DNA of 63,485 nt from an uncultured Lachnospiraceae bacterium (GCA_947174015.1 CAMWHJ010000011.1:1-63485), one strand, 5' to 3'; shown: positions 1-7,785, numbered from the stretch's first letter. Numbers and translations: made by a program. Notes: generated by a model from the letters alone, not told the origin.

Positions 1-24
1 GCAATTTTGCATGGTTCTTTGCTC

Positions 25-51
25 GTAACTATGAAGGTACTGAATAGTTAC
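25..51. repeat. Intergenic palindrome, family A (copy 1)
   Basis: A 27-bp imperfect palindrome with arms GTAACTAT and ATAGTTAC. It is preceded by a TTGCATGG-type sequence that also precedes the copy at 23383-23409. A third, diverged copy is at 39540-39566 and half-copies are at 22186-22201 and 26952-26959. All lie between genes. Function unknown; it resembles a REP-like repeat. Confidence 0.7.
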
Positions 52-107
52 AAAAGTTCTATGATTTCTCTATATAAGAGATAAGAGAAATCATAGAACT
101 TTTTTTA
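52..107 (+). terminator. Rho-independent terminator upstream of spoIIIAA
   Basis: A perfect 19-bp stem (52-70 with 85-103), a 14-nt loop and a T run to position 106. The A run at the left edge means it could also work on the minus strand. It should end transcription of the gene upstream of the window and insulate the spoIIIA operon. Confidence 0.85.
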
Positions 108-137
108 TACATACTTTTCGGATTAGGCACATATATT
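107..137 (+). promoter_or_regulatory. Possible sigma-E-like promoter for spoIIIA
   Basis: ATACATA at 107-113 and CATATATT at 130-137, 16 bp apart, loosely resemble the -35 and -10 elements of sigma-E promoters. The spoIIIA operon is transcribed by sigma-E in Bacillus subtilis. The match is weak and was found by eye, so this is a suggestion only. Confidence 0.3.
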
Positions 138-157
138 GAGGTAAAGAGGTGAAGAAA

Positions 158-1099
158 ATGAGTAAAGAGCAGGATTTGCAAAGACTGCTGCCAGAAGGAA
201 TCTTTGGTTTGATTCAGAAGTCGGGAATTGTAATAGATAAATTGCAGGAAATCCGTATGAATATCGGACAGCCATTGCTTCTGCAGTATGGTGGCAGGGA
301 ATTGATTTTGAATGAAAGTGGACAAAGGGTAAAGAGCAGTGGACAGGCACATCAAGTAACCCCACAGGAGGTTCATGAAACCTTTGAATTTATGTGCTGT
401 CATTCTGTGTATGCCCATGAAGAGGAAATCCGTCAGGGATTTCTTACCGTGGAGGGCGGACATAGAATCGGCATTGCAGGACAGGCAGTCTGGGAACAAG
501 GTAAGCTGTGCCGATTAAAATATATTTCTGCTTTAAATATTCGTTTGGCATCTCAGGTGCTGGATTGTGCCCATAGGATCCTTCCTTATCTCTATGAAGA
601 AGATGAATTTTGTCACACACTAATTATAGCCGCCCCCTGTGCCGGTAAGACAACTCTTCTTCGGGACTGCATTCGCCTTTTGTCAGATGGCTGCCGGGAC
701 AGGGCAGGGGTGAGAGTAGGCGTGGTGGATGAGCGAGGAGAGATAGGTGCCTGTTACCGAGGGGTACCTCAAAATCGTTTAGGAGCTAGAACGGATATTT
801 TGGACAGAGTACCGAAAGCACAGGGAATCTCCATGTTGATTCGCACCATGGCACCCAAAATCATAGCAGTGGATGAAATCGGATCACCACAGGATATGCA
901 GGCATTGGCGGATGCCAGTCTGTCAGGCTGCAAGATTCTGGCTACCATTCATGGAGGCAGTTTGGAAGAAATTTTTGAAAAGCCGATGTTGTGGGGAAAG
1001 GGTTTCAAGGAAAGTTTTCAGCGGTTTGTATTGTTAAAGTCCGGTAGTCAGGGAGAAATACAAGGGATTTACAACCAAAAAAAGGAGTGCTTATGGTAG
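158..1099 (+). CDS. spoIIIAA: Stage III sporulation protein AA, ATPase
   Basis: SpoIIIAA is the cytoplasmic ATPase of the SpoIIIA-SpoIIQ channel that links mother cell and forespore, related to type II/IV secretion ATPases. From ATG158 the protein is 313 aa, close to the usual length. The P-loop is at residues 158-165, ending AGKTT followed by LLRD. Its first position is alanine (A158) where the Walker A consensus has glycine. A VVDERGEIG segment and a Walker-B-like IIAVDEIG segment follow. ATG158 has GAGGTG six bases upstream; GTG149 in the same frame is an alternative start. It is the first gene of an eight-gene operon and its end overlaps the spoIIIAB start by 7 nt. Confidence 0.95.
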   Translation: MSKEQDLQRLLPEGIFGLIQKSGIVIDKLQEIRMNIGQPLLLQYGGRELILNESGQRVKSSGQAHQVTPQEVHETFEFMCCHSVYAHEEEIRQGFLTVEGGHRIGIAGQAVWEQGKLCRLKYISALNIRLASQVLDCAHRILPYLYEEDEFCHTLIIAAPCAGKTTLLRDCIRLLSDGCRDRAGVRVGVVDERGEIGACYRGVPQNRLGARTDILDRVPKAQGISMLIRTMAPKIIAVDEIGSPQDMQALADASLSGCKILATIHGGSLEEIFEKPMLWGKGFKESFQRFVLLKSGSQGEIQGIYNQKKECLW

Positions 1100-1617
1100 A
1101 GGCAAAGATTGCAGGGGCAGTGATGATTATTGCAGCAGCTTCCCTGATGGGATTTTTATATAGTCACGAGTTGCAAAAAAGAATAGAGAATTTGTATGAA
1201 ATCCAAAGAATTCTTGTGATGCTGAGGGGAGAGATGAAGTATCATCAGGCTCCCATTACAGAGGTTTTTCAAGGAATGAAAGGTCATGTAAATATAGAAT
1301 TTCAGCAGCTTTTCACCAAGGCAGCAGAGAATCTGCAGCAGTCACATGGAAAGACCATTGGACAAATCTGGCTGGAATGCTGTGATTTGTTGTTGGAAAA
1401 AATTTCTTTATCAAAGGAGGACAGGCAGGAATTTCGAAGGCTGGGAGAAATCTTAGGGTATCTGGATACCGACACTCAGGCAGCAGGTTTTGAATTGTAT
1501 GGGCAGAAAATAGAGCTGCGTATACAGAAGTGTTCTAAGGAACTGGCGGGCAAGCAGAGATTGATTCGTTGTCTTGGTATTATGGGTGGAATTTTTGTAG
1601 TAATATTTTTCATTTGA
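1093..1617 (+). CDS. spoIIIAB: Stage III sporulation protein AB
   Basis: Membrane component of the SpoIIIA channel, distantly related to the GspF platform protein of type II secretion. The 174-aa product has a hydrophobic segment at each end (about residues 5-24 and 155-174) around a helical, charged middle with the family's QRILVMLRGEMKYHQAPI-like sequence. ATG1093 follows AAAGGAG by five bases; GTG1087, inside that Shine-Dalgarno sequence, is less likely. The start overlaps the end of spoIIIAA, suggesting translational coupling. Confidence 0.93.
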   Translation: MVEAKIAGAVMIIAAASLMGFLYSHELQKRIENLYEIQRILVMLRGEMKYHQAPITEVFQGMKGHVNIEFQQLFTKAAENLQQSHGKTIGQIWLECCDLLLEKISLSKEDRQEFRRLGEILGYLDTDTQAAGFELYGQKIELRIQKCSKELAGKQRLIRCLGIMGGIFVVIFFI

Positions 1618-1629
1618 TAAGGAGGAAGC

Positions 1630-1824
1630 ATGAGTGTAAATATTATATTTAAAATAGCGGCTGTGGGTATTTTGGTATCTGTTCTGGGACAGGTTTTAAA
1701 ACACAGCGGAAGAGAGGAACAGGCGTTTTTAACCAGTCTGGCAGGTTTGATTCTGGTATTGTTCTGGATCGTGCCTTACATATATGAATTGTTTGAAACC
1801 ATTAAAGAATTGTTTTTGATATAG
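1630..1824 (+). CDS. spoIIIAC: Stage III sporulation protein AC
   Basis: A 64-aa, almost entirely hydrophobic protein with two membrane segments, the standard size for SpoIIIAC. It is a small integral membrane part of the SpoIIIA complex. AGGAGG lies just upstream of the ATG, and the gene sits in the invariant AB-AC-AD order. Such short genes are easily missed, but sequence, length and position all agree. Confidence 0.93.
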   Translation: MSVNIIFKIAAVGILVSVLGQVLKHSGREEQAFLTSLAGLILVLFWIVPYIYELFETIKELFLI

Positions 1825-1832
1825 GGGGAGCT

Positions 1833-2219
1833 ATGGAAATCTTACAGATTGCTATGATAGGTATTGGTGCCATGACCATGGCAATATATTTAAAGGGTGT
1901 GCGGCCGGAATTTTCGATGTTTATTTCTCTGGCAGCCTGTACTGTCATTATGTTCTATATTGTAACCAAGCTGTCACAGGTCTTTGAATTATTTCGCTAT
2001 TTTCAAAGCCTGATTCCCCTGGAGAAGGACTATCTTCTGGTGCTGATTAAAATGATAGGCATTACCTATGTGACAGAGTTTTCAGTAAATATTTGTAAGG
2101 ACGGAGGTTATCAGGCCATTGCCTCCCAGATAGAGATTTTTGGGAAAATTTCAGTGCTGGCTGTGAGTATTCCGGTATTTCAGGCATTGTTATCATTGAT
2201 CCAAGAGATGTTTCGGTGA
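1833..2219 (+). CDS. spoIIIAD: Stage III sporulation protein AD
   Basis: A 128-aa polytopic membrane protein with about four hydrophobic segments, matching SpoIIIAD in length and in its central LVLIKMIGITYVTEF and NICKDGG sequences. It is thought to form the inner-membrane platform of the channel with SpoIIIAC and SpoIIIAE. It begins 8 nt after spoIIIAC, behind a GGGGGAG ribosome binding site. Confidence 0.93.
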   Translation: MEILQIAMIGIGAMTMAIYLKGVRPEFSMFISLAACTVIMFYIVTKLSQVFELFRYFQSLIPLEKDYLLVLIKMIGITYVTEFSVNICKDGGYQAIASQIEIFGKISVLAVSIPVFQALLSLIQEMFR

Positions 2220-2251
2220 GGAGTGGAGAAAAAGACGGAAAGGAGAGAGAC

Positions 2252-3406
2252 ATGCTTACAGTTTTTGCATTATGCATACAAATCGCATTTTCAGGAGCTC
2301 TTTTAGGAAATGCGGCACAGATGGACACGTTGGCAGGTGCAGCAGAGGTGGAGGAGCAGAAAACGAAAGAGGATGTATTTTTGGAGGAAATATCCTTTAC
2401 AGAAATTCAAGATATTTTGAAGGATATTTTACGGGAAAATGAAATAAAATTTCAAGATTTGGTATTGCAGCTCATTAAAGGAGAACGAAGCCTTACGGAT
2501 ATTACAGGTGAGGAAATCAGTGATTGTATCAAAGGACAGTTGTCATCGGGAAAACAAGAATTCATTTATCTGTTTCTTTTGGCAGTCAGTGCCTCTGTTT
2601 TTTCTGTATTTACAGATGCATTAAAGGACAAGCAAATTTCTGATACGTGGTTTTACATTATCTATATGATAGCCAGTGTCATGGTATTTCGTGCTTTTTG
2701 GGAGGTAATGGAGTATTGTAGTTGGTCTGTGGAATCCTTGAGTTCCTTTATGAAAGCCTTGATTCCTGCCTATGCATTAAGTGTGACTATGGCAGTGGGT
2801 CCCAGCAGTGGGGCAGGGTTTTATCAGTGTACGTTAATTCTTATCTATATTTTGGGCATTGTCATTGAACATTTGGTGCTGCCAATGACAAAGGCATATG
2901 TGGTTTTAAAAATATTAAATTACATATCAGAAGAGGATATTTTGTCCAAGCTTACGGGACTTTTTGCCAGTGGGGTGAAATGGCTTATGAAGACCACAAT
3001 GGGAGTGCTGGTGGGCTTCCAGGTGGTACAGTCTCTGCTGTCACCGGCAATTGATTCGTTAAAACATACTTCCATCAACAAAACGCTGACTGCCATCCCC
3101 GGTATTGGTGGTGCCGCAGGGGCAGTGACAGAATTGCTGATGGGCTCAGCGGTGCTGGTGAAAAATGGCATAGGCACAGCAGCGATTCTGGTGGTACTTC
3201 TCATCTGTCTTCCACCACTTCTTAAGATAGCTTTGTTTACCATAAGCTATAAGGTGATGGCAGCGGTGATACAGCCGGTGGCAGACAAACGATTCACTGG
3301 CTGCATTTCGGCAGTGGCGGAAGGGGGCGGTCTGCTGCTGCAGTCCACTGCCATGGCGGCGGGAATGTTTATGTTATCCATTGCCTTAGTGGCATTAAGG
3401 GGGTAA
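2252..3406 (+). CDS. spoIIIAE: Stage III sporulation protein AE
   Basis: The largest membrane protein of the SpoIIIA complex. From ATG2252 it is 384 aa (the B. subtilis protein is about 399). An N-terminal signal-like segment is followed by a charged extracytoplasmic region (about 35-110) and roughly seven hydrophobic segments carrying the family's TAIPGIGGAAGAVTELLMGS sequence. I chose ATG2252 because GGAAAGGAG lies seven bases upstream. GTG2216, which overlaps the spoIIIAD stop, would put a charged stretch ahead of the signal segment. Confidence 0.92.
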   Translation: MLTVFALCIQIAFSGALLGNAAQMDTLAGAAEVEEQKTKEDVFLEEISFTEIQDILKDILRENEIKFQDLVLQLIKGERSLTDITGEEISDCIKGQLSSGKQEFIYLFLLAVSASVFSVFTDALKDKQISDTWFYIIYMIASVMVFRAFWEVMEYCSWSVESLSSFMKALIPAYALSVTMAVGPSSGAGFYQCTLILIYILGIVIEHLVLPMTKAYVVLKILNYISEEDILSKLTGLFASGVKWLMKTTMGVLVGFQVVQSLLSPAIDSLKHTSINKTLTAIPGIGGAAGAVTELLMGSAVLVKNGIGTAAILVVLLICLPPLLKIALFTISYKVMAAVIQPVADKRFTGCISAVAEGGGLLLQSTAMAAGMFMLSIALVALRG

Positions 3407-3409
3407 GGT

Positions 3410-3964
3410 ATGACAGAGAGTATACAGAATTGGGTGGAAAATATTACCATCTATATGATTTTTGTCACACTGTTATATAAACTGAATGTGAATAAAGCTT
3501 TTCAGCCCTATCTGAAATTGATTACCGGTCTGCTGATGATCGTATTGCTGGTGGAGCCGGTGCTGCGTTTAAAAAATGTGGATTTTTCAGAGGCTTTACA
3601 GCAGGAGATGAGTCGGTTTCAAGTGGATAGCGTGCGAATTTCACAGGACATCTATCAGGAGAAAAGCAAAGAGATGATTTTGTCCTCCTATCAAACGCAA
3701 TTACAGCAGACATTGAGGGCAGAGCTGTCAAGTTATGGTCTGTATTTACAGAATATGGAGGTGGAATTTAATCAGAAAGAATCATATGGTGAAATAGAGA
3801 GACTTTTTCTGGAAGTTTCTTACCAGCAAAATTTACAAGAAAGTCAGGAGGATTTGGAAGCACAGGAAAGCCTGACGAAAATAAGGGAGCTGAAAATAAA
3901 GCAATGGCTGAAGGAAAATTTTCAGGTACCGGAGGAAAAAGTAGAAATCAAATTGAAAAAGTGA
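3410..3964 (+). CDS. spoIIIAF: Stage III sporulation protein AF
   Basis: A 184-aa protein with two N-terminal membrane segments (about 12-28 and 34-54) and an extracytoplasmic domain of about 120 aa. That domain has the EALQQEM and RFQVDSVRI-type sequence of SpoIIIAF and is related to the ring-building domains of SpoIIIAG and SpoIIIAH. The gene begins 3 nt after spoIIIAE and follows the conserved operon order. Confidence 0.92.
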   Translation: MTESIQNWVENITIYMIFVTLLYKLNVNKAFQPYLKLITGLLMIVLLVEPVLRLKNVDFSEALQQEMSRFQVDSVRISQDIYQEKSKEMILSSYQTQLQQTLRAELSSYGLYLQNMEVEFNQKESYGEIERLFLEVSYQQNLQESQEDLEAQESLTKIRELKIKQWLKENFQVPEEKVEIKLKK

Positions 3965-3974
3965 TGGTGATGGT

Positions 3975-4547
3975 ATGGGAGAAAAGACAGACTGGAAAAA
4001 AATCATACAAAAGCTGAAAAAAAAAGAAAACCTTGTGGTGATTTTTCTGATCGGTGTGTTGTTGATGGTAATATCCATTCCAACAGAGGAGGAGGACTGG
4101 ACAAAGGACACAGAACAGATCACTCCATCCACGCAGAGAGACAATACCACTGTGGAGGATCTGGAAAAACGCTTGGAGCGAATTCTCAGCAATGTGGAGG
4201 GGGTGGGAAAGGCACAGGTGATGATTACTTTGAAATCCAACGGTGAACGGGTGGTGGAGAAGGATCTGGAAAGCAGTGAGAGTACGGTGACAGAAGGAAA
4301 TTCCGAGGAAACAAGAAGTAAAAGTCATGATATTACCAAAAAGGAGACTACGGTGACGTATAGTCAGGGCAGCGGCAGCAGTGAACCTTATGTGGTGAAG
4401 GAATTGGAGCCGGAAATCGAAGGGGTATTGGTGATCGCTGAGGGTGGTGACAGCCCGGTGATAGCAAAGAATATTTCTGAGGCAATTCTTGCATTATTTT
4501 CCGTAGATGCACATAAAATTAAAGTAATGAAGTCGGTAGATGAATAA
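3975..4547 (+). CDS. spoIIIAG: Stage III sporulation protein AG
   Basis: SpoIIIAG forms a large ring in the intermembrane space of the mother cell-forespore channel. The 190-aa product has a basic N-terminus, one membrane segment (about 17-36) and an extracytoplasmic domain. The domain starts with the LEKRLERILSNVEGVGKAQVMITL signature, split by an insertion rich in S, E and T, and ends with EIEGVLVIAEGGDSPVIAKNI-type sequence. This two-part ring-building domain is typical of the family. Confidence 0.93.
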   Translation: MGEKTDWKKIIQKLKKKENLVVIFLIGVLLMVISIPTEEEDWTKDTEQITPSTQRDNTTVEDLEKRLERILSNVEGVGKAQVMITLKSNGERVVEKDLESSESTVTEGNSEETRSKSHDITKKETTVTYSQGSGSSEPYVVKELEPEIEGVLVIAEGGDSPVIAKNISEAILALFSVDAHKIKVMKSVDE

Positions 4548-4572
4548 AGGCAAATAAAAGAAAGGAGAAGAC

Positions 4573-5292
4573 ATGAAGGGAAAGGTAAAAAAGAATCAAA
4601 TTGTAATTACTACCCTTGCACTGATGATAGCCATTGCAGGATACCTTGATTTTGCGGGCACAGAAATTGGTACACAGACTACATTGACTGAGGGCGTGGT
4701 GGATGATGCAGAAACCGTCAGCACCACAGACATTTCTCTGGAGGATGATTTTGCTGTCTCTGACCTGATAGAGGGGGCGGAAATTCTAGGGGATTCCTCG
4801 GTGGAGGGACAGGAGAGTGTCCAAGAAGTCAGCAGTACAGAGGATATTGAAAGCTATGATTTTGATCTTACCAACAATGAAACCGGAGAGGACACACCAG
4901 GGGAAGCAGTTTTAACCAGCAATGCCACGGCAGTTGCCGCAGATGTGATTTCCGAGGCAAGACTTACCAGAGAGCAGGTGCGTTCCAAAAATAAGGAGGC
5001 ATTGCTGGAGGTGATCAACAATACCAATATTACAGAGGAACAGAAGCAGAATGCCATAGATAATATGATCAATTTGACTGCCATTGCAGAGAAAGAGGCG
5101 GCTGCAGAAATGCTCTTGGATGCCAAGGGTTATACGGATGCCGTGGTGAGTATTACGGATAATACAGTAGATGTGGTGGTAAATCTGGCACAGGTGGATG
5201 ATGCCGGCAGAGCACAAATCGAGGACATTGTAAAGCGGAAAACAGGAATTTCTGCAGAGAACATTGTGATAACCCCAATACATACGGAATAA
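4573..5292 (+). CDS. spoIIIAH: Stage III sporulation protein AH
   Basis: SpoIIIAH is the mother-cell partner that binds SpoIIQ across the septum. The 239-aa product has a short basic N-terminus, one membrane segment (about 10-28) and a long acidic, low-complexity linker (about 35-115). It ends in the YscJ/FliF-like ring-building domain, with EARLTREQVRSKNKEALLEV-type sequence and a conserved EKEAAAEMLL-AKG segment. The linker is long for the family. It is the last gene of the operon and is followed by a repeat and hairpin region rather than by accB/accC. Confidence 0.93.
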   Translation: MKGKVKKNQIVITTLALMIAIAGYLDFAGTEIGTQTTLTEGVVDDAETVSTTDISLEDDFAVSDLIEGAEILGDSSVEGQESVQEVSSTEDIESYDFDLTNNETGEDTPGEAVLTSNATAVAADVISEARLTREQVRSKNKEALLEVINNTNITEEQKQNAIDNMINLTAIAEKEAAAEMLLDAKGYTDAVVSITDNTVDVVVNLAQVDDAGRAQIEDIVKRKTGISAENIVITPIHTE

Positions 5293-5303
5293 GGAGAATG
5301 TAC

Positions 5304-5386
5304 GTAACAGTTCAGATACCTGAACTGTTACTTGCAAAAGCCCATTTAAAATCTGCTCCGCAGATGGGGCTTTTGCCTGCTCCCGC
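5304..5386. repeat. 83-bp repeat unit, family B (copy 1, plus orientation)
   Basis: Starts with a 28-bp near-perfect palindrome (arms GTAACAGTTCAG and CTGAACTGTTAC) and continues into a long hairpin (GCAAAAGCCC at 5334-5343 with GGGCTTTTGC at 5367-5376, and inner ATCTG/CAGAT arms). The whole unit recurs inverted at 51457-51539 with one mismatch. The palindrome alone recurs at 7532-7557. It may act as the spoIIIA operon terminator, although no clear T run follows. Confidence 0.85.
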
Positions 5387-5398
5387 TGTATTTTCGTA

Positions 5399-5439
5399 CG
5401 GTCTGTGCAGTAAATGCACAGACCTACCTGAACTGTTAC
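5399..5439. repeat. Hairpin repeat, family C (copy 1)
   Basis: A hairpin with arms GGTCTGTGCA and TGCACAGACC, followed by CCTGAACTGTTAC. Near-identical copies in the opposite orientation are at 19776-19815 and 63434-63473. Its final GAACTGTTAC is complementary to the GTAACAGTTC that opens the 5304 unit, so 5304-5439 could fold as one composite structure. Confidence 0.8.
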
Positions 5440-5522
5440 GAATGTGCAACAGTTTGTGAACTGTATAAATTTTTGAAATTTTTCATATAAAATAAAAAAT
5501 ATAAAAAATTTTACAAAAATCG

Positions 5523-5551
5523 TTGACAAACTGCTGAATTTCAAGTATAGT
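5523..5551 (+). promoter_or_regulatory. Sigma-A-type promoter of tRNA-Gly
   Basis: TTGACA at 5523-5528 and TATAGT at 5546-5551 are separated by 17 bp, about 34 nt upstream of the tRNA. This is a strong vegetative promoter by consensus. Confidence 0.7.
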
Positions 5552-5584
5552 ATAAAGAGTAATCAGCAAAAACAATTCATATAT

Positions 5585-5657
5585 GCGATAGTGGCTCAGT
5601 TGGTGGAGTACAACCTTGCCAAGGTTGGGGTCGCGGGTTCGAGTCCCGTCTATCGCT
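5585..5657 (+). tRNA. tRNA-Gly (anticodon GCC)
   Basis: A complete 73-nt cloverleaf. The acceptor arms GCGATAG and CTATCGC pair fully. A D arm closes GCTC with GAGT, the anticodon arm CAACC/GGTTG presents TTGCCAA (anticodon GCC), and the T arm loop is TTCGAGT. The 3' CCA is not encoded. It reads the glycine codons GGC and GGU. It is flanked by a promoter upstream and a terminator downstream, so it is a single-gene unit. Confidence 0.95.
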
Positions 5658-5670
5658 CTTGTATTTTAAA

Positions 5671-5693
5671 GGGCTTTGCAAAAAGCTCTTTTT
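5671..5693 (+). terminator. Terminator of the tRNA-Gly unit
   Basis: GGGCTTT (5671-5677) pairs with AAAGCTC (5682-5688), including one G-U pair, followed by TTTTT. It lies 14 nt after the tRNA 3' end. Confidence 0.75.
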
Positions 5694-5721
5694 GTACCAT
5701 ATAATAATAGAGGCTAGGGAC

Positions 5722-5771
5722 AGCGACAGGATTCTATGGATGGAATATCAGTAGAATTCTGTCGCTTTTCT
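5722..5771 (+). terminator. Terminator-like hairpin before the 5858 gene
   Basis: A 15-bp stem (5722-5736 with 5752-5766, one G-U pair) followed by TTTTCT. It may be a second terminator of the tRNA unit or an attenuator in the leader of the next gene. Confidence 0.6.
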
Positions 5772-5857
5772 ATACATAAAATAGAATATGTCACTTGGAC
5801 CGATATGGAAAGTGACGCTGTTTCGGATGGATGGAAGAAACAGCAGAAAGGAGAACT

Positions 5858-6598
5858 ATGGAAATTGCAGGTGTATTAAGCGGCAGCTATTGGAACAATA
5901 GCCACAAAAGGGAAATGGTACCAAAAGGTACAGACTTTGAAAAGAGTATGCAAAACTTTCAGAGTATTTCCAGTGAAAAGAATCCAGTTCCCACAGAGGC
6001 TCTGATGGAAAAGATGGATGGAAAGGGTAAAGTGCCTTATGGTGAACGAAGCAAAGCTGGTATCATTAACTATAATGGTGTGATTTTTGTCTGCGACGAG
6101 ACAAAAAACAGATTGTGCTTAGGGGATGTGAGCGACAACAGCAACTGTATCAGTGTCACTCTGTCGGGAGGCGGTAGTCTGGTGGTGAATAGGGATAATA
6201 TTGATGAGCTGGCAAAGGCAATCAGCATGTTTTCGCCGGAGGATATCAACCGTATTTTGGAGGCCATTGCTGAGGATAACAGACTTAGGCAGGTACAGAG
6301 TGAGTTGGAAGAGGATACAGAAGGTGCTGGTGTGGAAGATACCGAAGAAGCCAGACAAAAAAAGATTCGGGAACTTTTGAAAGAACCAAGTTTTCAGATA
6401 GGAGGAAGTACCTTTACCATCAAGGAATGGAAAAATTTTCTGGAAAAGTTTGACAGTACAGAAGAAAAACTGCGGGAAGAAATGAGAGCAGAAATTGAAA
6501 AGCGGAAGGAAGAACAGGCTGCTGCTATTGTGGACAGCCTTGCACAAGAAACGGCAGATAGGGAAGAACGACAGAGTGATGAAAGTGAGATGCGTTAG
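5858..6598 (+). CDS. Conserved hypothetical protein, 246 aa, with charged C-terminal helix
   Basis: I do not recognise a named family. The product has no signal peptide or membrane segment. Its middle (about 65-140) is a compact, probably folded domain with GVIFVCDE, LCLGDVSD and LSGGGSLVV stretches and then a helical segment containing MFSPEDINRILEAI. The last 90 residues are strongly charged (E, K, R, Q) and likely a coiled coil. ATG5858 has AAAGGAG five bases upstream, so I prefer it to ATG5831. It stands alone between the tRNA and the AIM24-like gene. A sporulation or envelope role would be a guess from position only. Confidence 0.8.
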   Translation: MEIAGVLSGSYWNNSHKREMVPKGTDFEKSMQNFQSISSEKNPVPTEALMEKMDGKGKVPYGERSKAGIINYNGVIFVCDETKNRLCLGDVSDNSNCISVTLSGGGSLVVNRDNIDELAKAISMFSPEDINRILEAIAEDNRLRQVQSELEEDTEGAGVEDTEEARQKKIRELLKEPSFQIGGSTFTIKEWKNFLEKFDSTEEKLREEMRAEIEKRKEEQAAAIVDSLAQETADREERQSDESEMR

Positions 6599-6762
6599 CT
6601 GACGTTTTTCACAAAGGTCTCACACTTGCTGTATGCTAATCAGGAAGTTGTTTTGCTTGCACGAATATAAAAAATGCGATAGAATATAATTGTTTCATAC
6701 AAAACTGTGTATTTACGAAACAGTTACATACAGTGAAAATTCAAAGAAAAGGAGAATCATCT

Positions 6763-7443
6763 ATGAGATACGAAATTAAGGGAGATAATCTTCCGGTGGT
6801 GATCTGTGAATTGGAAAATGGGGAAAAAATGATTACCGAAAGTGGTGCCATGAGTTGGATGTCACCGAATATGAAGATGGAGACTTCATCCAATGGCGGT
6901 GTAGGAAAGGTATTTGGAAGAATGATGTCTGGAGAGAGAATGTTTCAAAACATTTATACAGCCATCAATGGTACAGGCACCATTGCCTTTGCTTCCAGTT
7001 TTCCTGGTTCTATTCAGGCATATGAAATCTCACCGGGGAATGAACTGATTGTACAGAAATCCGGTTTTCTCGCCTCTGAGGCAGGGGTAAATCTGTCGGT
7101 ACACTTCCAGAAAAAACTTGGTGCAGGTTTCTTTGGCGGGGAAGGATTTATTATGCAGAGGCTTTCCGGACAAGGCATTGCCTTTGTGGAAATTGATGGC
7201 TCTATTATAGAATATAATTTGCAGCAGGGACAACAGATTATCATTGACACAGGTTATCTTGCCGCAATGTCTGCCACTTGTTCCATGGAGATTCAGACGG
7301 TACCAGGAATTAAGAATGTGCTTTTCGGCGGTGAGGGATTGTTTAACACCGTAGTTACCGGACCGGGCAAAGTGGTTTTGCAGACATTGCCTATCAGCAA
7401 TGTGGCAGCGGCGATCCGTCCGTTTATACCTACCGGAAATTAA
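6763..7443 (+). CDS. AIM24 / TIGR00266 family protein
   Basis: A 226-aa protein with the repeated beta-rich sequence of the TIGR00266/AIM24 family: GDNLPVVICELENGE near the start, ESGAMSWM, a glycine-rich FFGGEGFIMQRLSGQG segment and a C-terminal LFGGEGLFNTVVTGPGKV. Members form a trimeric beta-prism fold. Their biochemical role is unsettled, and the yeast homologue acts in mitochondria. ATG6763 follows AAAAGGAG by eight bases. No partner genes are adjacent and a strong terminator follows, so it is probably monocistronic. Confidence 0.88.
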   Translation: MRYEIKGDNLPVVICELENGEKMITESGAMSWMSPNMKMETSSNGGVGKVFGRMMSGERMFQNIYTAINGTGTIAFASSFPGSIQAYEISPGNELIVQKSGFLASEAGVNLSVHFQKKLGAGFFGGEGFIMQRLSGQGIAFVEIDGSIIEYNLQQGQQIIIDTGYLAAMSATCSMEIQTVPGIKNVLFGGEGLFNTVVTGPGKVVLQTLPISNVAAAIRPFIPTGN

Positions 7444-7469
7444 TTGTTATTTAGAAGGTTTTGAGTTTT

Positions 7470-7515
7470 ATATCCGAATAGATATGTGGATTTGCATATT
7501 TATTCGGATATTTTT
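7470..7515 (+). terminator. Terminator after the AIM24-like gene
   Basis: ATATCCGAATA (7470-7480) pairs perfectly with TATTCGGATAT (7501-7511), followed by a T run. Confidence 0.85.
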
Positions 7516-7531
7516 CAACCTTAAAAAATGA

Positions 7532-7557
7532 TAACAGTTCAGATACCTGAACTGTTA
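7532..7557. repeat. Palindrome of family B (copy 3, core only)
   Basis: A 26-bp near-perfect palindrome with arms TAACAGTTCAG and CTGAACTGTTA, the same core as at 5304 and 51512. The longer hairpin part is missing here. Confidence 0.8.
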
Positions 7558-7598
7558 GTGTCTGGGGACACTTATCTTGAGAAAGCCGTTATACCGGC

Positions 7599-7628
7599 TT
7601 GACAAGGTTTTGCAATCTATTGTACAAT
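7599..7628 (+). promoter_or_regulatory. prfC: Promoter and long leader of prfC
   Basis: TTGACA (7599-7604) and TACAAT (7623-7628) with 18 bp between them form a good vegetative promoter. The leader to the GTG at 7786 is about 150 nt and holds short hairpins, for example TGTATC/GATACA around 7710-7730. I could not assign it to a known riboswitch class. Confidence 0.6.
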
Positions 7629-7785
7629 AAATTGTTAGTGTACTACCTAAGGACGGATGATAGGTGTATCCGTACATGAGTGATTGGCAAAAGGCTGGAC
7701 TTGTATCTGAAATGATACAGGCAAAAGTATGTATAGTATAAAGAAGAATAGAGGATAGAAAGCCCAGGAGGGCGAGGAGGAAATC

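Noticed and set aside
5304-5439. CRISPR-like array
   Set aside because: Palindromic repeats are few, unequal in spacing and scattered across intergenic sites, with no spacers or cas genes.
4912-5544. Minus-strand open frame across spoIIIAH and the repeat
   Set aside because: Shadow of spoIIIAH extended through the 5304 repeat; the same peptide appears at 51457 only because the DNA repeat is shared.
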